DNA from: Bacteroidota bacterium
GTDB lineage: Bacteria; Bacteroidota; Bacteroidia; Cytophagales; Cyclobacteriaceae
Assembly (NCBI GenBank): GCA_023431285.1
Contig: JAEYXN010000147.1
Location: forward strand, 1-8,843
Reading direction: 5' to 3'
Length of the DNA: 8,843 nt
In this document: positions 1 to 5,201 of the stretch, piece by piece
How the letters are laid out: each line of letters begins with the position of its first letter
How positions within the stretch are numbered: the first letter of the stretch is position 1
Program-made: the position numbers and the translations under genes
Notes under the pieces: generated by a model
What the model was told of the DNA's origin: nothing
Databases searched by the model: none
The model's input: only the letters and a program-made list of their open reading frames with translations

Positions 1-1418
1 CCTGATCCTGTGCAGAGCCCGCCATTGACGCCAGCGTAGAGCGAATTATCTACGGATTGAATCGCGAAGTGGAAATTCTTGTTTGCGAGGTTTCTATAAA
101 ATCTGAAATTCGTTGTGGAGTTGTCGCCATGCGAAGAGACAAGCCTTCGTTCGTTTAACAAATCGAAATCTGCTGTAGCCTGAGCTGTCTCAGATTCGAG
201 ATAAACATCATAGGTTAGAGAACCCGATGGGGTATAGTCATCGTTACCTTGTTCCCAGTAAAGAAGAACGTGATTGTAGACGGGTGCTGCTATAGCTCTG
301 GCCGGAGCGCCTGGAGCAAGGTTCTTTTGCACAGGAGTATTTTCGATGATCCGAATAAGAAATCCGGTAGTCCCACTTATCAACTGAACGATATCAAGAT
401 CTCCATCCTGATCGAGATCGGAAAGCCATTGATCGGAAACCCCCTTATGAGTGATGGTAACATTTGATCCGTCTTTCAGCCCGATCGTATTTAGGGTGTC
501 CGCATCTGACGTATGTGCCAATACTATTTCGTCAATCCCGCCATCGGAATTCAGGTCGGCATGGAATGCCATCTTAACCTGGTTATCATTCGAAAGGTTA
601 GTAACATTCTGTACAAAGGGTGAGGTTTGAATACTATAGTATGCGTTTCGTCCTTTGAATGTTTTTCCATAAAGGAAAATATCAAGCGCACCATCAAGAT
701 CAGCGTCAGCGAAGTATGCTTTCGACTTAACGTTTAACTTCGCGAACTCGCGAAACTTCTTCCTGTCACCTATCAACAGCGAGGAAAAAAGCGAATCGGT
801 CAACACATCGCGGCCACTAATAAAAAGATCCTTCGTCCCATCACGGTCCGCATCGATGGCCTGGACTTCCGACAGCTCGTATTGTAAGGTATCATGCACA
901 ACGACCCAGCTATCCGACATTTTCCTGAACGTTTTCATGCGCGCATCTATACCTGAGCCGCCGGACCATATGCATTCCTCTACACCGTCGTCATCGAGGT
1001 CGGCAAAGGCGATCACGTTGAAGGCGGGAACCGGAAGGATCGCCTTTTCGAAATGGAATTCTCCAAGGTTACGATAAACCAACGCGTCCTCACCATTGAT
1101 TGGTGAAATGATGAGGTCAATTTGATTGTCATTATCAACATCATACCAATGGTGGGCGCTCAAAGCGTCTAACCCAACAAATGTGTTGGACAGACTCATT
1201 GGTTGAAGTGTGTCACCTTTCACAAACATCAGATAGCTTCTGGAATCACTTGTGGTGAGCAGTACCTGATCTGGCAGTCCATCATTATCGATATCGATGC
1301 TTCGTCCTGCAACTGACTTCAATGTATCGGGAAGCACGATTTCATCGTGCGTAACAAACTGTTGCGCATGAACCCCGAGCGAGAGCCACATCAACATTAT
1401 TAATCCAACATATCTCAT
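1..1418 (-). CDS. Exported FG-GAP/VCBS seven-bladed propeller protein with FN3-like domain (3' end beyond window)
   Basis: Starting at the ATG at 1418, the frame stays open to the window edge: 472 codons with no stop, so the C-terminus is missing. Residues 1-18 form a signal peptide (hydrophobic core LIMLMWLSLG, likely cut VHA|QQ), so the protein is exported. Residues 42-342 carry seven calcium-loop motifs of DxDxDGxxD type at 42, 93, 140, 189, 238, 288 and 334, spaced 46-51 residues. That is the layout of an integrin-alpha-like seven-bladed beta-propeller. From about residue 369 (APGAPARAIAA) the sequence resembles the FN3-like segment found after such propellers in Bacteroidota (LYWEQGNDD, then SGSLTYDVYL). 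A type IX secretion sorting tag would be typical of the family but would lie outside the window. The start is 3 bases after the upstream stop, so it is translated with the sigma/TonB-domain genes. Ligand and exact role are unknown. Confidence 0.9.
   Translation of the reverse strand, partial: MRYVGLIMLMWLSLGVHAQQFVTHDEIVLPDTLKSVAGRSIDIDNDGLPDQVLLTTSDSRSYLMFVKGDTLQPMSLSNTFVGLDALSAHHWYDVDNDNQIDLIISPINGEDALVYRNLGEFHFEKAILPVPAFNVIAFADLDDDGVEECIWSGGSGIDARMKTFRKMSDSWVVVHDTLQYELSEVQAIDADRDGTKDLFISGRDVLTDSLFSSLLIGDRKKFREFAKLNVKSKAYFADADLDGALDIFLYGKTFKGRNAYYSIQTSPFVQNVTNLSNDNQVKMAFHADLNSDGGIDEIVLAHTSDADTLNTIGLKDGSNVTITHKGVSDQWLSDLDQDGDLDIVQLISGTTGFLIRIIENTPVQKNLAPGAPARAIAAPVYNHVLLYWEQGNDDYTPSGSLTYDVYLESETAQATADFDLLNERRLVSSHGDNSTTNFRFYRNLANKNFHFAIQSVDNSLYAGVNGGLCTGS
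393..1295 (-). repeat. Seven FG-GAP calcium-loop repeats within the propeller gene
   Basis: Seven protein repeats of about 49 residues each contain an acidic loop. In order from the N-terminus these are DIDNDGLPD, DVDNDNQID, DLDDDGVEE, DADRDGTKD, DADLDGALD, DLNSDGGID and DLDQDGDLD. Most are followed by a hydrophobic strand such as LFIS or IFLY. The repeats are diverged at DNA level, so this is an old protein repeat rather than a recent tandem duplication. The third copy ends in E rather than D and the second has N in place of the usual G. Seven copies match the blade number of a closed integrin-type propeller. Confidence 0.85.
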
Positions 1419-1421
1419 AAC

Positions 1422-2186
1422 TTATTTCGTAATTCTTTGAACATGGAATGTCAACGGAAGAGTGATACGACTTGGAACAGGTGTTCCGTTCAACGTTGCG
1501 GGCTTCCACGCCGGCATATTCTGAATAAGATTTGTGACTTCTGACGCGAACGCGGGCCCCAGGTTGTTTTCCAGTGTTATCTGATCTGCTTTGCCTTCAG
1601 GCGTAATGACGAAAGTTACCATCACAGCACCCTGAACGGAATCACTGAGAGCTTCCGGAGGATAATGCAAATTCTCATTGATGTAGCGGTACAACGCCTC
1701 ATATCCTTCCACTGGTTCTGCCTGAACATAAACATCTGCGACTTTGGCGCGGTCGGGATCCGCTGCGGGTTCTATCTTTTCCTTTTGATTTTCGATGCCT
1801 GACGATTCTGTTTCAGCCGGCTTGCTCTTCTTATCAGCCTCTGTTCTGTGATAATTGTCTTCCTGCTCAGGAATAATCACTTGATCAATCGGTTTATGAT
1901 GAGAGTTATCGTTTCCTGAATGAACTTTGGTTGAATCCCCCAATGGAAGAGGAATGCTGGAGGTCTGGGGAAGTTGAGGCTTCTGCTTCTGGTCTCCGTT
2001 AAGTAAGGGCCAGCTGATTAGGGCCACTAGCACAACGGTTGCTCCGACTCCCGCGGTCCAACGAAGTACGGAGCGCCTGTCGAGTATCTTTTTTCGCTGC
2101 TGCATTATACTTCCGAAGTCCATATAACTTCGGATTGCTTCATCGGAGAGCTGCGGCGGTTTCATTGTTCTAATCTTTTTGTTCAT
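1422..2186 (-). CDS. Single-pass membrane protein with periplasmic TonB C-terminal domain
   Basis: 254 residues from the ATG at 2186. Residues 1-40 are a basic, probably cytoplasmic segment; 41-62 are one transmembrane helix (core VGATVVLVALISWPLL). Residues 63-155 are a polar, charged linker, and about 160-250 form a TonB_C domain. Its family hallmarks are YPPEA at 175-179, QGAVMVTFVITPEGK (185-199), NMPAWKPATLNGTPV (223-237) and a final PLTFHV strand. Classic TonB carries energy from ExbB/ExbD to outer-membrane receptors, but the linker is not the usual long Pro/Lys-rich type and no exbBD is present. The ATG lies 2 bases after the sigma factor stop (TGATCATG), implying translational coupling. 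A GTG at 2198 would add 4 residues with a 10-base overlap, and a later ATG at 2165 is also possible. Sitting where Bacteroidota ECF loci often have an anti-sigma gene, it may regulate the sigma factor; that is inference. Confidence 0.85.
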   Translation of the reverse strand: MNKKIRTMKPPQLSDEAIRSYMDFGSIMQQRKKILDRRSVLRWTAGVGATVVLVALISWPLLNGDQKQKPQLPQTSSIPLPLGDSTKVHSGNDNSHHKPIDQVIIPEQEDNYHRTEADKKSKPAETESSGIENQKEKIEPAADPDRAKVADVYVQAEPVEGYEALYRYINENLHYPPEALSDSVQGAVMVTFVITPEGKADQITLENNLGPAFASEVTNLIQNMPAWKPATLNGTPVPSRITLPLTFHVQRITK

Positions 2187-2188
2187 GA

Positions 2189-2764
2189 TCAGGTCCACTT
2201 ATTTCTTTCGAGAAATATCTTTTTCATCCTGTCCAGCAACCGGTACACCTTAACTTTGGCGTGTGTTTCAGTTAAATCGAGTATCTCACCTATTTCCTTG
2301 AAGGGACGCAGCTCAAAAAAGCGCAGCTCGATCAGCTGCAAGTCTTCTTCTTCGAGGTGAGCAAGAATAGAGGGCAGTCTTTCATAGAGGTCGTCCTCCG
2401 TTGTATCGGCGGTGAGTTCCGCGTGAAGACCACTCAGTGCAGCGTCATCCAGAGAAACATAACGTTCTCGCTTTGACGACCTGAAGAAAGAATTGCATTC
2501 GTTCAGGGCAATTCTGAATAGCCAGGCAGAGAACGGAACTCCTTTGTACTTGAATTTTTGAATATTCAATAGGGCTTTCAGAAACACCTGCGAGGTGATA
2601 TCCGCAGCCAAAGATTTTTCGCCTACCCGATGCAGTACAAAAAGGAATATCTGCCGGAAATACTTTTCGTAGAGCAGCTTAAACTGACCGGGATCCTTCT
2701 GTGCAAGCGCCACAAGTTGCTCATCATGAAGAAGATCGGATTGGGTCAACGTCAGTTTACTCAC
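2189..2764 (-). CDS. ECF-type RNA polymerase sigma factor
   Basis: 191 residues, the usual length for an extracytoplasmic-function sigma factor, which directs RNA polymerase to a small regulon in response to an envelope signal. Region 2 spans about 27-98 (FKLLYEKYFRQIFLFVLHRV, DITSQVFLKAL, then AWLFRIALNECNSFFR, the segment that contacts the -10 element). An acidic linker follows at about 105-125. Region 4 spans about 127-182, with a helix-turn-helix at 154-181 (PFKEIGEILDLTETHAKVKVYRLLDR) for -35 recognition. Regions 1.2 and 3 are absent. The start is GTG at 2764: the frame stays open upstream but offers no ATG, GTG or TTG nearby, and no internal ATG precedes region 2. No convincing Shine-Dalgarno is visible. 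First gene of the three-gene leftward operon with the TonB-domain and propeller genes. Target promoters cannot be told from this window. Confidence 0.93.
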   Translation of the reverse strand: MSKLTLTQSDLLHDEQLVALAQKDPGQFKLLYEKYFRQIFLFVLHRVGEKSLAADITSQVFLKALLNIQKFKYKGVPFSAWLFRIALNECNSFFRSSKRERYVSLDDAALSGLHAELTADTTEDDLYERLPSILAHLEEEDLQLIELRFFELRPFKEIGEILDLTETHAKVKVYRLLDRMKKIFLERNKWT

Positions 2765-2961
2765 TGGCTCAGGTTTGAAGTCTAAATGCGCAGATTCGTA
2801 AAAGATACACGGATGTGAGGCATTTTTTTCCCCGCGACCGCCGTGTGCGAAAATTTCACTTATAAAATACGCTATTTAACTCGATTGCGGTCACGTATTT
2901 CGGTATTGAGTAAAATTCGGGAGATTCGCAAGAACAATCTGGCACGATGTTTTAAGTAATA
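2765..2961. other. Intergenic control region upstream of the sigma factor
   Basis: A divergent region between the leftward sigma factor gene and the rightward small membrane-protein gene. No reading frame here looks coding. On the minus strand, TATCTTTT near 2801-2808 resembles the Bacteroidota -7 element TAnnTTTG with one mismatch. I find no TTG or TTTG at the right distance upstream, so a sigma-operon promoter is not established. The stretch 2850-2880 is AT-rich. Confidence 0.4.
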
Positions 2962-2989
2962 TTGGGGTAAGATTTAGAGACTAAATTTG
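2962..2989 (+). promoter_or_regulatory. Bacteroidota-type promoter (TTG / TAnnTTTG) for the small membrane protein
   Basis: TTG at 2962-2964 and TAAATTTG at 2982-2989 are separated by 17 bases. This fits the primary-sigma consensus of Bacteroidota: TTTG or TTG near -33 and TAnnTTTG near -7. The -7 element matches at every fixed position. The predicted start of transcription falls at about 2993-2998, at or just after the ATG at 2994, so the mRNA may have almost no leader. The call rests on consensus match and position only. Confidence 0.55.
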
Positions 2990-2993
2990 ATTT

Positions 2994-3113
2994 ATGAAAA
3001 CATCTGCCAAACATCAAATTCATCCGATCCACCGTGACCTGATGATTGCCTTAAGTATGGGATTCGCAGGAGCGGTTGGAATTGTTTCTGCTGTCGTCCT
3101 CATTTTCGGTTAG
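2994..3113 (+). CDS. Putative 39-residue single-span membrane protein (unrecognised)
   Basis: ATG at 2994 to TAG at 3111-3113. Residues 1-15 are polar and basic and contain HQIHPIH, a regular HxxHxxH at H7, H10 and H13. Residues 16-39 are one continuous hydrophobic stretch (core MIALSMGFAGAVGIVSAVVL). Its small residues are spaced G23, G26, G29 and A33, a pattern that favours helix packing. The basic N-terminus predicts N-in, C-out topology, with the chain ending at the membrane surface. Support for a real gene is context: a consensus promoter directly upstream, a strong terminator 22 bases downstream, and no overlap with another gene. There is no clear Shine-Dalgarno. A second ATG at 3042 would leave only the helix. 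I do not recognise the family. It could instead be chance coding within a small RNA of about 170 bases. Confidence 0.5.
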   Translation: MKTSAKHQIHPIHRDLMIALSMGFAGAVGIVSAVVLIFG

Positions 3114-3134
3114 AAAGAAGAAATAAAAGACCAG

Positions 3135-3164
3135 GCCGTCTCACCAAATGAGGCGGCTTTTTTT
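3135..3164 (+). terminator. Strong intrinsic terminator of the small membrane-protein unit
   Basis: A 9-base-pair stem, GCCGTCTCA pairing with TGAGGCGGC (one G-U pair), encloses a CCAAA loop and is followed at once by seven T (3158-3164). It lies 22 bases after the TAG at 3111-3113 and points rightward, so it closes a very short plus-strand transcript and shows that this gap is transcribed. Confidence 0.9.
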
Positions 3165-3187
3165 GTTTGAAAGGATTCGGAATTCAA

Positions 3188-3200
3188 TTACGCAGCGTAA
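3188..3200. repeat. Perfect 13-base palindrome TTACGC-A-GCGTAA
   Basis: Arms of 6 bases around a single central A, in the spacer between two facing terminators. The loop is too short for an RNA hairpin using the full arms, so if functional it would be a DNA site. An arm of this length can arise by chance in a window of this size. Confidence 0.4.
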
Positions 3201-3211
3201 GCGGAGTTATG

Positions 3212-3248
3212 GATCATCTGTAAGGCCGACCGGTAGTAGTAGATGATC
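3212..3248. repeat. Inverted repeat GATCATCT / AGATGATC with 21-base loop
   Basis: Perfect 8-base arms at 3212-3219 and 3241-3248, extendable by G-U pairs on both sides of the arms. The loop includes CCGACCGG and a short TAGTAGTAG run. No T-run follows on either strand, so it is not a plain terminator. It sits between the terminators of the rightward small gene and the leftward moaE, and could be a structured 3' element reached by read-through or a DNA site. No function can be assigned. Confidence 0.5.
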
Positions 3249-3254
3249 TTCAAC

Positions 3255-3280
3255 AAAAAGAGCTGCCCGGGGACAGCTCT
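3255..3280 (-). terminator. Intrinsic terminator of the moaD-moaE unit
   Basis: Read leftward, AGAGCTG (3280-3274) pairs perfectly with CAGCTCT (3265-3259) around an 8-base CCCGGGGA-type loop, followed by a T-run (complement of the A-run 3255-3259). The hairpin begins 13 bases after the moaE stop at 3294. On the plus strand the same hairpin is followed by ATTTTC, so it may also stop rightward read-through weakly. Confidence 0.8.
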
Positions 3281-3293
3281 ATTTTCACCAAAG

Positions 3294-3722
3294 TTATTCT
3301 TTCATCGATAGCTCGGGTCGTGCAGAGACCCATTCTTCTCCATCTTCAAAAACCTCCTTCTTCCAAATGGGTGCATTAGCCTTCACTGTATCAATGATAA
3401 ACTGACAAGCTTCAAACGAATCCTTACGATGCGGCGTTGACACCGCTACTGCGACCGCAGTCTCACCCGGTTTCAACGTTCCAATTCGATGCGTCACTGC
3501 CCATCCTAACATAGGCCATCGGTGAGAAGCTTCATCAATAATCTTACGAATCTCAGCTACGGCCATGGTTTCATACGCCTCGTACTCCAGCCACAGGACG
3601 CGCTTGTCATGTGCATGATTACGAACCGTTCCGACAAAAACATTAACAGCTCCGGCGTTTAGGCTCGAAGCTGTATCGATGACTTTCTGTACGTCGATCG
3701 GCTTTTCGGTTATTTTGATCAT
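3294..3722 (-). CDS. moaE: Molybdopterin synthase catalytic (large) subunit MoaE
   Basis: 142 residues, close to the family length of about 150. MoaE binds cyclic pyranopterin monophosphate (cPMP) and, with two MoaD subunits carrying C-terminal thiocarboxylate, inserts two sulfurs to give molybdopterin in the cytoplasm. Visible family features are FVGTVRNH (29-36), the TPHRKDSFEACQFIIDTVKANAP stretch (96-118) with H98 and R99, and WKKE (120-123). K114 and K121 have the same 7-residue spacing as the catalytic lysines K119 and K126 of the E. coli enzyme. ATG at 3722, no strong ribosome binding site. It lies 103 bases downstream of moaD on the same strand, probably co-transcribed although the gap is wide, and ends at its own terminator. 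Confidence 0.96.
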   Translation of the reverse strand: MIKITEKPIDVQKVIDTASSLNAGAVNVFVGTVRNHAHDKRVLWLEYEAYETMAVAEIRKIIDEASHRWPMLGWAVTHRIGTLKPGETAVAVAVSTPHRKDSFEACQFIIDTVKANAPIWKKEVFEDGEEWVSARPELSMKE

Positions 3723-3825
3723 AAGGCTCTTTTAGAATTGAACAATGATTTCCTTTGAACGAAATGAAGGTACCCAATCGCATTTCAAATAACAAGGAAA
3801 AACCTCATTCGAAGATAAGAGCTTC

Positions 3826-4077
3826 TCATCCTCCACTCACCGGCGGAATCAGAGCGATTTCATCACCGGCGGACAATTCCTGTTCATCAACAGCGTAGAC
3901 ATTATTTACTGCAATCATGAGGGAACGGAGAGAGACCAACTCCGGGTAATTTTTCAACAGCGTGCGGCGAAGGTCAGCAACCGTTTGACCTTCCACCTTA
4001 ATCTCCTTTTCCCGCGCCCCGAGAATCTCCCGTGTGATACCGAACATGCGGACTTTGTATGTATTTAGTACTTCCAT
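3826..4077 (-). CDS. moaD: Molybdopterin synthase sulfur carrier (small) subunit MoaD
   Basis: 83 residues, a ubiquitin-fold (ThiS/MoaD) sulfur carrier. The hallmark is the C-terminal PPVSGG: the final Gly-Gly is adenylated by a MoeB-type enzyme, converted to a thiocarboxylate, and threaded into the MoaE active site to donate sulfur. Other family features are VRMFGITREILG (9-20), the VADLRRTLLKNYPEL helix (33-47), the IAVNNVYAVDEQEL segment (55-68) and the GDEIALIPPVSGG end. The start is ATG at 4077; a later in-frame ATG at codon 11 would cut off the first beta strand, so the upstream one is preferred. First gene of the leftward moaD-moaE unit, divergent from moaA across 86 bases. No moeB homologue is in the window. 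Confidence 0.95.
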   Translation of the reverse strand: MEVLNTYKVRMFGITREILGAREKEIKVEGQTVADLRRTLLKNYPELVSLRSLMIAVNNVYAVDEQELSAGDEIALIPPVSGG

Positions 4078-4135
4078 TGCTGTAAAATCATCAACAAACC
4101 TCGTATTCCTACAGTATAATGCGTGAATTCTATCC

Positions 4136-4153
4136 TATCTTTAGCTGCTAAAG
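4136..4153. promoter_or_regulatory. Palindrome and -7-like box in the divergent moaD/moaA promoter region
   Basis: CTTTAGC-T-GCTAAAG (4139-4153) is a perfect palindrome with 7-base arms. It overlaps TATCTTTA (4136-4143), a one-mismatch version of the Bacteroidota -7 element TAnnTTTG pointing towards moaA. Its right edge is 10 bases before the moaA start codon. A protein bound here could block moaA transcription and perhaps affect moaD. It does not resemble the E. coli ModE site. No clear -33 element is seen, and the palindrome could be chance. Confidence 0.4.
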
Positions 4154-4163
4154 TAACGTAAAA

Positions 4164-5147
4164 TTGACTCTTTTCGACAATCATAACCGTCTTCTCAACT
4201 ACGCAAGGATCGCAGTTACTGACCGTTGTAATTTGCGTTGCTTTTATTGCATGCCCGGAAATATGCAGTTTCTCCCGAAGAAGTCATTGCTCACATTCGA
4301 GGAAATCGAAAGACTGATGATCATCCTTTCGGAAATGGGAATCTCCAAGATCCGATTCACCGGTGGAGAACCGTTTGTAAGGAATGACCTCATGAAACTA
4401 ATCCGGCGAACCTCTTCTATTCCGGGAATCAAAGAGTTTCATCTCACTACCAACGGGATCCTTACTGCTCCACATATTCCGGAATTGAAAGACCTTGGAA
4501 TAGGATCGATCAATCTTAGTCTTGATACGCTTGACAAGGATCGTTTTTTTCAGATCACGCAACGGGATGAGTTTGCGCGGACAATGACGACCCTTGACCT
4601 GCTGCAGCAGAATGAAATCCCTGTGAAGATCAATGCCGTCGTGATGGAGGGTAAAAATATTGAAGACATCATTCCGCTGGCAGCACTGACCCGGAATGAG
4701 CGACTTGAGGTCAGGTTTATTGAAGAGATGCCTTTCAACGGTCGCGATACACAACCGACCACACTTCGGTGGAACTACCGCCGCATTCTGGATCACCTTC
4801 GTGATCATTTCGGTGATCTGGAGAAAGTTAATGATGCTCCAAACTCTACTTCGAATAACTACAGAATAAAAGGCTTTGCAGGAAGCATCGGTATTATCGC
4901 TGCGTTCAGCAGAACCTTCTGCGGTACGTGCAACAGAATTCGCATAACGCCTCAGGGCATGTTAAAGACATGTCTTTATGATGGAGGTGCCCTGGACCTC
5001 CGCACGCTTTTGAGGTCCACAAAAGATAACGATGCCATCCGCGCGGCTTTGCTTTCATCATTCGGGAACAGGCCAAAGGATGGCTTTGAAGCTGAGACCA
5101 GAAAAGCAGCCCGGGTATTTGAATCAATGTCCGCAATCGGCGGCTGA
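4164..5147 (+). CDS. moaA: GTP 3',8-cyclase MoaA (radical SAM)
   Basis: 327 residues, typical length. With MoaC it converts GTP to cPMP, the first step of molybdenum cofactor synthesis. The radical-SAM cluster motif CNLRCFYC gives C22, C26 and C29; the SAM-binding TGGEP is at 66-70. The second, substrate-binding [4Fe-4S] cluster has C253, C256 and C270 (FCGTCNRIRITPQGMLKTC). The chain ends in Gly-Gly (SAIGG), the MoaA tail needed for catalysis. The start must be TTG at 4164: an in-frame TAA lies at 4149-4151, only AGT AAC GTA AAA come between, and the next ATG is inside the first cluster motif. No Shine-Dalgarno is visible, so expression may be low. Divergent from moaD; moaC is not in the window. 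yfhO follows 54 bases later on the same strand with no terminator visible between. Confidence 0.96.
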   Translation: MTLFDNHNRLLNYARIAVTDRCNLRCFYCMPGNMQFLPKKSLLTFEEIERLMIILSEMGISKIRFTGGEPFVRNDLMKLIRRTSSIPGIKEFHLTTNGILTAPHIPELKDLGIGSINLSLDTLDKDRFFQITQRDEFARTMTTLDLLQQNEIPVKINAVVMEGKNIEDIIPLAALTRNERLEVRFIEEMPFNGRDTQPTTLRWNYRRILDHLRDHFGDLEKVNDAPNSTSNNYRIKGFAGSIGIIAAFSRTFCGTCNRIRITPQGMLKTCLYDGGALDLRTLLRSTKDNDAIRAALLSSFGNRPKDGFEAETRKAARVFESMSAIGG

Positions 5148-5201
5148 CGTTATTAGCAATAATTCGTGATTCCTTCTAATTTGCGGCGTTAAAGTCTCAT
5201 C

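Noticed and set aside
249..1077. Open frames of about 72 codons on the plus strand (249-467 and 856-1077)
   Set aside because: Both are antisense to the propeller gene, whose seven regular motifs show that the minus strand is coding here.
393..1295. Possible tandem DNA repeat or CRISPR-like array suggested by the regular period of about 147 bases
   Set aside because: The period exists only at protein level. The DNA copies differ throughout and there are no identical direct repeats with unique spacers.
1422..2186. Reading the second gene as a FecR-type anti-sigma factor
   Set aside because: Topology and position would fit, but the periplasmic part clearly matches a TonB C-terminal domain and not the FecR domain.
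3768..3825. Short plus-strand frame starting at an ATG in the moaD/moaE spacer
   Set aside because: It runs antisense into moaD, has no promoter or ribosome binding site, and its product has no notable features.
4078..4163. Molybdenum cofactor riboswitch upstream of moaA
   Set aside because: Known Moco riboswitches are longer and strongly structured. Here the leader after the predicted promoter would be only about 15 bases.
4398..4808. 136-codon open frame on the minus strand
   Set aside because: It lies wholly inside moaA, which is certain from its cluster motifs. Its translation has no family features, so it is a shadow of moaA codon use.
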